The notes below the pieces were generated by a model, which saw only the letters and a program-made list of their open reading frames with translations, was not told the origin of the DNA and searched no databases. The translations under genes and the position numbers were made by a program. A DNA stretch of 64,000 nt from Skeletonema tropicum (lineage: Eukaryota; Bacillariophyta; Thalassiosirophyceae; Thalassiosirales; Thalassiosiraceae), in contig CM074132.1 of the NCBI GenBank assembly GCA_037178625.1, positions 496,001 to 560,000 on the forward strand, in the 5' to 3' direction. Positions within the stretch are counted from its first letter, which is position 1, and each line of letters begins with the position of its first letter. Below are positions 28,131 to 37,288 of the stretch, piece by piece.

Positions 28131-31100
28131 ATGATTGATCTACTTGATTTTTATGAAGATATGGGCTACCAACCCGCTATTGATGTCACGTCGCCAGACT
28201 CAACAAACTTCAGCCAAGATCTACTCTCCAAAGATAATGAGTGGAGAGAGATGACTGGAGTGGAGGAGGCGGCGAATATGGTATAGTCGGCACCAGCTAT
28301 TCCAGCAGTCATCCTGCTGCTGGAACACAGCGAAATAATAGGGGTGGGGAAAACAGACGGGTCGACGTAGAGAGAAGAAGAACACGCAATCAACGTCGAG
28401 CCCAAGCTTTTAGGACAAGAGAAGAAACACAACGTCGTATTAAGCTGATTGACAAATTTGGGAACATTAAACATATCATTAGGAATGGGAAGATGGCAGC
28501 AGGAAATATTGAGACAATCATGACTGCAATTGATCGAAGGGCGAGGAGGGTTGTGGATGCAGAGACGCTTCGGGCGTTGCAAAGGGAAACATTGATAGAA
28601 GAGGCGATAGATGAAACTGGCACTGTTGGGGAGTTGCCCTCTGCCGCTGAGAAGAGGTTTCTAGAGGAACATTTTACTCGACAAGAGTTAGAGGAGGTGA
28701 GGACGGTCGATGACGATCTCATGAGGGTCCACGGTAGAGCTCCCCAGGCAAAACGGGAGGGGGTTGTCCGACTACTCTACGAAAACATCAATGGGTTGAA
28801 TAATCGCATGAGTGGAAATATCAAATTGGATAGAGGTAGAGAAATGTTGGATGAATTGGAGGTCGACATTGCAGCCTTTAATGAGATCAAAATCAACTTC
28901 AACCACAAGAAGAATGTCAATGGTTTGGCTCAGCTATTTAACGGAGGAGAAGCCGAAGTGAAGGTGGTCCATGGCTGTAATACTCATGAGGGTGCTATCT
29001 CTAGAGTTCAGGAAGGAGGGACTGGAATTCTCACGTTTGGCCAACTGGCTGAACAGTTCGACCATATGAATAGCGGACAAGACGTCACTGGTCTGGGAAG
29101 ATTCTCGTTCTCGAGGTACATCGGAGAGAATGGTATTTCAACTTGGGTTGTCTGCGGATATCAACCATGCGTTAGTAAAGGCCCCAGCACTAGTTACCAA
29201 CAACAACGACGGTACTTCATTAAAAAAAAGCAGCCTGACGTTAAGCCAAGAGACAAATTCTATGAGGACTTGATTGCTCTACTCAAGAGGTGGCGTGAGG
29301 AAGGAGACCGAATTATTGTTTGCCTAGATGCCAATGAGAATATCTACACCAAGCGGATCGGACAAGCTCTAACAGAAGTAGATGGGTTAGCGATGAAGGA
29401 GGTGGTAGGAGACTACACTGGGAAGCAGCTTGGTGCAACTTATTTCCGCGGCTCTCAACCTATCGATGGCGTGTGGGCGACAAGGGATATTGAAGTTTTG
29501 AATGCATGTGTAATGCCGGTGGGTTATGGAATGGGTGATCACCGATGCTTCGTGGTAGATTTCTCGTTGTCATCACTTGTGGGCCGCTCCTTGGTCCGTG
29601 TGAAAAAGTTGAAGGCGAGACGACTGAATACCAAACTCCCCAGAGTTGCGGAGAGATACAACCAACTGCTAGAAACGAACCTGATCAGGCATAGGGTAGA
29701 TGACGATCATCGTGCCGCATACCAGGCACAAACAAAAGAAGAAGCTCGTACTGCTCTCGCGTCCTCTGAAGAGAAAAGCAAACAATACATGGCTCACGCA
29801 GAATCGAAGTGCCGCAAAATCAAGGCAGGTAGAATACCATTCTCGGCAGAATCAGTGACTTGGATAAAGAGAGGCGAAGTCTATAGAACACTTCTCCGTT
29901 ATCATGCGGGAAGGAAGGTGAACCGAGGGAATTTGAAACGAAAATGTCGGAAGCTAAAGATCCTTCGTCCATTCAACCTCACAGTAGCAGAGATCGCTGC
30001 TAGACTCAAAGCTTGCGACAGTCAGTGTGATCATTTTAGGAAACATGGACATCACTATAGAAAGAAACATCTGAATCGTCGGCTGGAGTTTGCTAAAAAG
30101 AAGGGTGATGAGACTGCAGAGAAGCGTATACTTGCCATCATTAAAGGAGAGAGAGATAGACGTTTCTGGAGGAAGTTGAATTACAATCTCGGTAAACGGT
30201 TTAGCGGTAGCATTCGAACAGTGCAGGTGGAAACTGATGGTGGTAACGTGGTAGAATATGACACAAAAGATTCAGTGGAAAAAGCCATTTTGGAAAACAT
30301 TCATGGTGAGGGCAAACGATTCTATCAGGCGGAAGAAGCACCTATCTGCAAAGGGCGTCTTCGAGGTCAATTTGGATACAACGCCGACACAGTTGCTGCC
30401 AGGGCAGTGCTGGATGGCACTTATGAATTCTCAGACGATTATCATGAGGCAACGAAACAGTTATTTGAGCAGATTGCAAAGATTCGATCTCTTGTTCCGA
30501 TGGACTCCGTCGAGACCTTGATTGATGAGGTGACTTGGGCTAAGAGCTGGAGACGGTCGAAGGAGGCAACATCATCGTCTATTTCTGGCTTCCATTTTGG
30601 CCATTACATTGCTGGCGCAGAGTCGGAGTATATCTCCAACTATCACGCAGTTAAAATATCTCTTGCTCTCATGAGGGGTATCAGTTTGTCAAGGTGGCAA
30701 CGCGGTTTGGCCTGCATGCTCGAAAAGAAAGCAGGCAGTCGACTAGTCACCAAATTGCGCAGCATCCTATTGTTGGAGGCTGACTTGAACAAAGCAAACA
30801 AGATCATATACGGTGATAGGATGATGAATAATATTCGCAAATACCAACTCATGCCAGAAGAGATATTCAGTGAGAAAAATAGGACGGCAGATGATGGGGC
30901 CTTGGCAAAAATACTATTCTTTGATATAGGACGGCAACTTCGTACTCCGGCTGCTATTGCTTCGGTTGATGCAAGCAACTGCTATGACAGAATAGCACAT
31001 GCCATTGCTTCTTTGGTGTTTCAAGCCTTTGGAGTTGAGCAGTCGGCAACAGAGTCTATGCTTACTACAATCCAGGAGATGCGGTACTTCTTGAGAACTG

Positions 31101-34100
31101 CGTATGGGGACTCAACACGGTGCGCAAACAGCACTGTCGAAGTTAAGTATCAAGGTCTGTGTCAAGGAAATGGTGCTGCACCTGCCGGGTGGGCAGCAAT
31201 TAGTATCACCATCTTGATGGCTCACAAAGCCGATGGACATGGAGCGACCTTCGTTTGCCCTTTCACACCATCCAAACAAATTGACTTGGCGGCTATTCTC
31301 TTTGTCGATGATACGGATATCATTCATATCAATATGAAGAAGAGGGAGACAATAAATGAGGTTCATGCAGCTCTGACAGCAAGCGTCCGCAGTTGGAATA
31401 ATCTTTTGATGGCAACAGGGGGCACCCTACATCCTGATAAGTGCTTCTATTATTTGATGTCTTACTATTACGACGAGAGGAAGCAGTGTTGGCTGTATGA
31501 AGATCACACCAAGGATTGCTATTACGACATTGAATTGTCTCTTCCAGACGGGACCCCATTTTTGATGAAGCATCACTCTGTGGAGCATCCGGAGACTATG
31601 CTAGGTGTGGCAACAAGCCCGTCTGGTTCGTGCCGCAGCAAGTGCAATTGTTCTGAGGAGTGCAAAGGTCCTCTGGACGTTTTAATCGAGAAAGCATCTG
31701 ATTGTGCGCAAAAAGTTCTAGGGAGTAGATTGAATCGGCATCAATTCTGGACATGGCTATCAGCTTGTTTTTGGCCCAAAGTTTCATACGGTCTGTGCTG
31801 CCAGACGGCCCCCATCAAAGATCTTCAGACATGTCTGCAAAAGACGTATTATCAGTTGATGCCTGTGGGTGGTATGATACGAACGGCACCTAAGGAAATT
31901 CGTGATCTAGACATTGGCTTCTACGGCGGTGGATTCCCGAATGTGCCGATAGAATGCGGCATTCAGCAATTGAACAAACTGATGATGCACTATGGATGCC
32001 CGTCTAGTGATGGAATTACAGCTCAGGTCTCGGTAGACCTCTTCATTATTGAACTCGGTCGAGCGCATCAGCCCTTTGATGAATCATTTCAACAATATCA
32101 CTCTTGGGTTACTCCCAGCTGGGTGAAATCGATCTGGGAAAAAGTAGATACCTTCGGGTATAAGGTGGTATTGAATAATATCGACAACCCCTTCCCAAGA
32201 GTGGGTGACAAGTGGCTCATGTGTGTATTTGAAGATCTCCAGTACTCTCCAAATGAACTACGGCAATTGAACAGAGTCCGCCTGCACCAACAAGTTCTGT
32301 TTTTATCGGATATACTGTGTGTGAGGGGTTCGAAGATTGATCCACGGTACAAGAAGAGGCTGCGGCGGGAGGATGAAAAGTGGTCTAAGCTTGACTTCCC
32401 CGCTGAGGAACCATCGTCAAAAGATTTTAAGGTGTGGAAGTCGGCACTCTCTCAATTAGCCCCAGGAGGTTTACTTAGCGTCCGGTTGGGAAATTGGGTG
32501 CACATCGGCCACAAACTTCAGCCGTGGCGGTACTGTGCCGCATCGAATAGACTGCTCCGCTGTATGGGTAATGACCTTATGGAAGTATACCCTCCGCATA
32601 AAAATAACCCTCGGAGATATGTGAAAGATGGCAGTGATCATGCCCAGGTTCAGTACAATGTTGCGTGTACGATAGAAGAGGTAGATACTGCGGTATATCG
32701 TCTGGTAAGTCATGCACCAATCCCAGGTCAGTCTCTACCCCCTAGCACTTTGTGGGAAGTCCTCGACCAGTGGGGTAGCATGTGGATGTGGGAAGATCTT
32801 GAACTGACGGGGAGCTATGAGTTCCTCGTGGCGGCTATTATAGATGGTTCACTAATATGTGTGGCGGACGGATCCTTTATCAAGGAGATGTACCCAGATA
32901 TCTGCTCAGCTGCATTCATTATGGAGTGTTCCAAGGGGAGAGGCCGACTCGTTGGTAAATTCTCTGAGAAGACACTCGCCGCTTGTGCATATCGTGGGGA
33001 GCTTTTGGGATTACTCGCTATTCATCTCATCCTATTAGCTGTGAACAAACTGAAACCATCGCTGTCTGGTTCTGCCCAGATCTATTCTGACTGCTTGGGG
33101 GCACTCAATAATGTGGAAAACCTGCCTCCGCATCGTATCCCGTCGAGTTGCCGGCATTCAGATATACTCAAAAATATCATGATCCATTGCAGGTCTCTAA
33201 CCTTCAGCACAGTATTTTCTCATGTCTCGGCCCATAAACTCGATCATTTGGTATGGGAGGAGCTGTCTAGGCCTGAACAGTTGAATGAACAGTGTGACTC
33301 TGGCGCAAAACTAGCGATTTACGACGTTGATCCGAACGCAGGAATGGCGGCGCAACCTTTGCCACTTGAGCCAATCTGCGTCTATGTGGATAAGGGTAAG
33401 GAGAAGATGACTTCAGATACTGGTGAAAGAGTCCGCTTTCATGGCCACCTAGCGTTGGCCAGGGAGATCTTCGCTAAGAGACAGATCCTGCTTCCATCCG
33501 CGTTCGTCCAAGTAGATTGGGTCAACGTGAACAAGGCTTTACACGAGGTCCCGCGGCTTTTCCAACTATGGGCATGCAAGCAAGTTCACGACATAGCCGG
33601 CACCAACTTGCGGTTACACAGATGTGATCCTAATCACTCTCCTTTGTGTCCTTCTTGTCTGGATGCACAGGAGTCATGCGCTCACGTCTTAATGTGTGAA
33701 GAAGAGGATAGGGTAAAATGTTTTCAGATGTCAGCGGATAATTTACAGTCCTGGTTACAGTCGGTGGGGACATGTGAAGTGCTGGAAAAGTATATCATGA
33801 GTTTCGTGAGGGCTCGGAATGGCAAAAGCTTTATGGACTGCATTGCTAGCGATCATGACCCGATACTGCGGAAGTTGGCACGTTCACAAGATAAGATTGG
33901 ATGGCGGCGGTTTATGGAAGGAATGATATCCAAGGAGTTCTGTGCGATTCAAGAGACACATCGTCGTCTGGAGGGCAGCTATCTTTCGGGCGCAAAATGG
34001 GCACAGAGCTTCTCAATCAAGCTGATGGAGATGACCCATGGACAGTGGCTGGTGAGGAATTTCTTGATTCATGATAAAATTTCGGGTATGCTTGCGTTAG

Positions 34101-34584
34101 AGAGGAAGGAGGAGCTACAAATAGCTATAGAGGAGCAGCAAGAGATGGGCTTAGAAGGGCTTGGAGAGGAGGATAAATATTTGATGGAAATCAATCTCGA
34201 TGATCTCGAAACAACTTCTGGTGAACATCAGGCTTATTGGCTGCTTTCAGTAAAAGCGGCACGTGAAGCCTTCTTGATACGTCGCCAGCGGGCTCAGGCA
34301 GCACTTAGACGCGGTCAAAACAACCACGGATAGAGATGGGTATATGCTTATACTCTCGTGCAAATACTTGTATTTGTATATCTGGCCTGTATACAGGCTT
34401 ATTGACATACACGTCAATATATCCCGGGCTTTTAAACGAGCTGTGGTAGGAGAGACAACCCTCTCCCGTGGTTCCGACTGCGACGCTGTTTGGTTCTGCC
34501 CTCGGCGTATGAAGACTCCAATTGTTGGTTCAATGATGTCTAGGTAGCGATAATGCAACATTTACCTAATTTCCTAAGTGATAT
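28131..34584 (+). mobile_element. Nearly full-length LINE (non-LTR) retrotransposon
   Basis: The element comprises the candidate start ATG at 28131, the 6-kb reading frame and about 250 bases of 3' untranslated DNA. The 3' tail (34509-34584) recurs at 41418-41516 outside any LINE coding sequence. No poly-A is visible at the end, so the tail may be the sequence recognised by the reverse transcriptase. Target duplications were not found by eye. Confidence 0.8.
28241..34333 (+). CDS. LINE polyprotein: AP endonuclease, reverse transcriptase, RNase H, zinc motif
   Basis: About 2030 codons without a stop. Endonuclease at residues about 175-440: LYENINGLNN, FNEIKINF (catalytic Glu), VCLDANENIYT, PIDGVWAT and GDHRCFVVDF (Asp/His). 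Reverse transcriptase at about 700-1060: motif A VDASNCYDRIAH, motif B CQGNGAAPAGW, catalytic FVDDTD near 1020, motif D GGTLHPDKC. RNase H near 1540-1680: VADGSF, YRGELLG, YSDCLGAL and an EQCDSG end. A C-P-S-C...H-x3-C motif lies near 1800. This is a single-ORF LINE with all catalytic residues present, so it may be active or recently so. The open frame begins at a GTG preceded by TGA. A frame opening at ATG 28131 (MIDLLDFYEDMGYQP) runs to 28290 and may be the true N-terminus after a one-base shift; otherwise the first in-frame ATG is near 28493. Confidence 0.9.
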   Translation: MERDDWSGGGGEYGIVGTSYSSSHPAAGTQRNNRGGENRRVDVERRRTRNQRRAQAFRTREETQRRIKLIDKFGNIKHIIRNGKMAAGNIETIMTAIDRRARRVVDAETLRALQRETLIEEAIDETGTVGELPSAAEKRFLEEHFTRQELEEVRTVDDDLMRVHGRAPQAKREGVVRLLYENINGLNNRMSGNIKLDRGREMLDELEVDIAAFNEIKINFNHKKNVNGLAQLFNGGEAEVKVVHGCNTHEGAISRVQEGGTGILTFGQLAEQFDHMNSGQDVTGLGRFSFSRYIGENGISTWVVCGYQPCVSKGPSTSYQQQRRYFIKKKQPDVKPRDKFYEDLIALLKRWREEGDRIIVCLDANENIYTKRIGQALTEVDGLAMKEVVGDYTGKQLGATYFRGSQPIDGVWATRDIEVLNACVMPVGYGMGDHRCFVVDFSLSSLVGRSLVRVKKLKARRLNTKLPRVAERYNQLLETNLIRHRVDDDHRAAYQAQTKEEARTALASSEEKSKQYMAHAESKCRKIKAGRIPFSAESVTWIKRGEVYRTLLRYHAGRKVNRGNLKRKCRKLKILRPFNLTVAEIAARLKACDSQCDHFRKHGHHYRKKHLNRRLEFAKKKGDETAEKRILAIIKGERDRRFWRKLNYNLGKRFSGSIRTVQVETDGGNVVEYDTKDSVEKAILENIHGEGKRFYQAEEAPICKGRLRGQFGYNADTVAARAVLDGTYEFSDDYHEATKQLFEQIAKIRSLVPMDSVETLIDEVTWAKSWRRSKEATSSSISGFHFGHYIAGAESEYISNYHAVKISLALMRGISLSRWQRGLACMLEKKAGSRLVTKLRSILLLEADLNKANKIIYGDRMMNNIRKYQLMPEEIFSEKNRTADDGALAKILFFDIGRQLRTPAAIASVDASNCYDRIAHAIASLVFQAFGVEQSATESMLTTIQEMRYFLRTAYGDSTRCANSTVEVKYQGLCQGNGAAPAGWAAISITILMAHKADGHGATFVCPFTPSKQIDLAAILFVDDTDIIHINMKKRETINEVHAALTASVRSWNNLLMATGGTLHPDKCFYYLMSYYYDERKQCWLYEDHTKDCYYDIELSLPDGTPFLMKHHSVEHPETMLGVATSPSGSCRSKCNCSEECKGPLDVLIEKASDCAQKVLGSRLNRHQFWTWLSACFWPKVSYGLCCQTAPIKDLQTCLQKTYYQLMPVGGMIRTAPKEIRDLDIGFYGGGFPNVPIECGIQQLNKLMMHYGCPSSDGITAQVSVDLFIIELGRAHQPFDESFQQYHSWVTPSWVKSIWEKVDTFGYKVVLNNIDNPFPRVGDKWLMCVFEDLQYSPNELRQLNRVRLHQQVLFLSDILCVRGSKIDPRYKKRLRREDEKWSKLDFPAEEPSSKDFKVWKSALSQLAPGGLLSVRLGNWVHIGHKLQPWRYCAASNRLLRCMGNDLMEVYPPHKNNPRRYVKDGSDHAQVQYNVACTIEEVDTAVYRLVSHAPIPGQSLPPSTLWEVLDQWGSMWMWEDLELTGSYEFLVAAIIDGSLICVADGSFIKEMYPDICSAAFIMECSKGRGRLVGKFSEKTLAACAYRGELLGLLAIHLILLAVNKLKPSLSGSAQIYSDCLGALNNVENLPPHRIPSSCRHSDILKNIMIHCRSLTFSTVFSHVSAHKLDHLVWEELSRPEQLNEQCDSGAKLAIYDVDPNAGMAAQPLPLEPICVYVDKGKEKMTSDTGERVRFHGHLALAREIFAKRQILLPSAFVQVDWVNVNKALHEVPRLFQLWACKQVHDIAGTNLRLHRCDPNHSPLCPSCLDAQESCAHVLMCEEEDRVKCFQMSADNLQSWLQSVGTCEVLEKYIMSFVRARNGKSFMDCIASDHDPILRKLARSQDKIGWRRFMEGMISKEFCAIQETHRRLEGSYLSGAKWAQSFSIKLMEMTHGQWLVRNFLIHDKISGMLALERKEELQIAIEEQQEMGLEGLGEEDKYLMEINLDDLETTSGEHQAYWLLSVKAAREAFLIRRQRAQAALRRGQNNHG

Positions 34585-34994
34585 GATATGATATATCTAT
34601 CTTCTCGGATTGAATCAATTTTGTGATCTGTGTCAAATATTGTGTCGGAAGTTTGGTTTACTGTACTGTAATTACCCATCGTCAACTCGCGTGCCCTATT
34701 ATTTGACAGCTCATTTACTGATACAAAAAGAGCTTGACAGTTGATAGGCACTTCCCCACTTTCCGCGAATCATCCCAAATCCCAAATCGACGGAATCCTC
34801 GTGCGTGTTGCGCGTTGAGCGTGCGTGGAGCGTTGGGAGGCCTCAATTTTTGGTGACGAATCTTCCTTCTCTGTGAGCCATCCAAAAATACCTCCAACCG
34901 CCGGAACAAAAGGATTCCAATGCTCTCCTCATTGTTTATGCAGCAATAAATACCATTCCTCCACTACTTATCGATCCACTAGTACACAACAATC
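34334..34994. other. LINE 3' untranslated region and spacer
   Basis: 34334-34584 is the LINE 3' region, ending with GAAGACTCCAATTGTTGG and TAGCGATAATGCAACA. The remaining bases are the upstream region of the carrier gene. No other gene seen. Confidence 0.6.
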
Positions 34995-35955
34995 ATGTCA
35001 GTCACCCCACGTAAACCAACCCTCATCGAATCCATGGCCTGCGGAGGAGCCGCAGCCGCCTTTGCCGTCAACTTCACCCACCCCATTGAGCTTGTGAAGA
35101 CTCGTATGCAAGTTTCTGGAGGGGCACTTGGCGCGACTATTAGTGGTGTTGTGAAGGAGGGTGGTGTGACTGCATTTTGGAAGGGATTGCCGTTTGGTTG
35201 GGGGAGGGAGTTGAGTTATACTAGTGTCAAGTTGGGTGCTTGTGAGTATCTTTGGAATTTATGAGCGGTTGTTACGTGTGTTATTTATGTGTTTAAATTC
35301 ATAAATCAACTGATAAATAATTCCTGTCTCTCTCGCCACGAATCAAACAGACGCTCCTGTCCGTAACGCAATCGGAGCAGGCGGACCCGACGCCGGAATC
35401 GGAATGAAATTCCTCGCTGGAGCCTTGACCGGTGGATTTGGATCCATCCTCGGTAACCCATTCGACGTCCTAAAAACACTCGCCCAAACCAATACCAAGG
35501 GTGAGGGTCTTGGACTTCTCGTTGGAAATTTGTACCGTGATCAGGGGATTGGAGGATTCTACCGTGGTGTGGAAGTGAACATTTTGAGAGCTTGTGTGTT
35601 GAATGCTACCAAGATGGGTGTGTATGATGCTACCAAGGGAATTGTCACTGAACAAACTGGATGGGGACGTAAGGATATTAAGACTTCCTTCACTGCTGCA
35701 TTTGTTGCCGGATTCTTCATGACTGTTACCGTTGCTCCTTCGGATATGATCCGAACGAAATTGATGAACCAACCTACCGACAAAAAGATTTATAATGGAT
35801 TTGTTGACTGTGCGACCAAGACTGTGAAGGAGGGAGGTGTGTTGAGTTTGTGGAGGGGATTCGTCCCAATTTGGGCCAGGTTTGCTCCTCAGGCGACTTT
35901 GCAGTTGTTGACACTTGAGGCTATTTACAATCAATTGGGATACTCTGGAATTTAA
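34995..35955 (+). CDS. Mitochondrial carrier (SLC25) protein, two exons, 283 aa
   Basis: Exon 1 34995-35241 and exon 2 35351-35955 join across a 109-bp GT-AG intron (T|AC = Tyr) and keep frame. Three about 90-residue carrier repeats each carry the P-x-(D/E)-x2-(K/R) signature: HPIELVKTR near residue 30, NPFDVLKT near 119 and APSDMIRTK near 210. The second lacks the final basic residue. Six helices and the FYRG/LWRG segments before even helices fit the family. Such proteins exchange anions across the inner mitochondrial membrane. The sequence looks closest to the dicarboxylate/oxoglutarate/uncoupling-protein branch, but the substrate cannot be fixed here. The ATG at 34995 is well placed and the length is normal. 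Confidence 0.9.
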
Positions 35956-36236
35956 ACTTTTGTATTATTACTTATTGAAAGTAGTAATAATTTGATGCTG
36001 TGGGAGGAGATGTAGATATATTTTATTGATAAAATACGTACTTAATTTGAGGTTGAGACAATAAATCAATTGCAAATACTTTGCCTTTCACTAACTACGT
36101 TGTCTAGAAATGTTATGTACAAGTTGTGGACTTACACAAGAGATAAGAAGGAGAAGATGAGAGTGCTTCGTCGATTTGATATGGCGAAGGTTAGTTCACA
36201 CCACTCATCCTGCTGCCCTCTTCATCCAATAAGTGC

Positions 36237-36491
36237 TCATTTCGAATCAGCAGCACCGTTACTCTTTCCGTCTCCATCTTTCAACAAGGCATTGGTGCCG
36301 AGTTTGGCAAATAATCCCAACACAACCGACCCAGCCACAAAATATTTTAGTTTTCGACTAAATTTCGTCCATACAGTCTCGTTAGATGATCGGTAGGCGT
36401 TTAATTCTTCAGCATCTAGGCTTTTGCCAACTGCCATTCCGGTGAGGAAGGCGACGAAGTGTGTTGTGAGGGATGAGGTTAGGGATGCCAT
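36237..36491 (-). CDS. Small membrane protein, 84 aa
   Basis: I take the ATG at 36491 (MASLTSSLTTHF) rather than the upstream in-frame one, because the upstream residues are not hydrophobic or conserved-looking. The product has two hydrophobic segments (HFVAFLTGMAVG and YFVAGSVVLGLFAKLG) separated by a charged loop, and a polar C-terminal tail (KDGDGKSNGAADSK). It could be a small mitochondrial or ER membrane subunit. Family not recognised. It is convergent with the carrier gene, about 280 bp apart. Confidence 0.6.
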   Translation of the reverse strand: MASLTSSLTTHFVAFLTGMAVGKSLDAEELNAYRSSNETVWTKFSRKLKYFVAGSVVLGLFAKLGTNALLKDGDGKSNGAADSK

Positions 36492-37288
36492 ACTTAATAG
36501 GAGTATTATTATTCTCTTGGGATGATGGAGATTGTGCTTTTGGATTATTGAATCTAATCGACACAAAATAATTACTCCTCTGCAATATATTGAGCTGTTA
36601 GCCTATCCAATTTGCTCCGAGGTAGCCGGCTTTGATGACGAGATTACGCCTCTTTGTACTTATTGTAGCTGTTGCCGATGGCAATGGGCAATGACAAAGA
36701 TCCAATGGCACAAAAAAAAATGAAGATGTCGTTGTTTGTGAATGAGAGTGAGTACTAGTGAGAATTGAAATTGAGAATGAATCAACTATTCTTGGGGGTA
36801 CAAATGTTTTAGCTAGCCTGACAGAGGGGGGTACACTCTTCTCCCTAGATTTTTTACACTTACTGCTACATAAGGTTGGTAGTGGGGTGTAAAATTTTGA
36901 TCTAGCCTCTGCTGAGGGGGTACGTACTTACACAGTGGAGTCCGCCCGGTGACAAGCTGATCTTGCTGCTGGGATGATCTATCATTTTAGCGTTCGCGTC
37001 CTTCGCTTCCTGTCGGTTGCTCCTACCGATACTTATTCGCCTGTTCCAAAGATGTAACTTGAATGTGAATGAAAAATGCCATCATCCATCCCTCCCTTCC
37101 TTGGCACGAAGACTGTACGAGACGCAAACAGCCAAGCATGACGAGTCGTGTGGACCCCTCCTACTCTTGAGAATGCCAGCTAGCGTTCGCGTCCTACCAG
37201 CATGACACCATTGCTTTACGATTGACGTTTCTTCACTTGCTTGCTTTAAGAACAAAAACTACTGCATAATCGTAGTAATCGATTCACA
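36492..37288. other. Intergenic region
   Basis: No gene supported. It contains the divergent promoters of the small membrane protein (minus) and of the MYND locus (plus). The AGCTAGCCTGACAGAGGGGG / GATCTAGCCTCTGCTGAGGGGG similarity near 36816 and 36900 is a short imperfect direct repeat. Confidence 0.45.
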
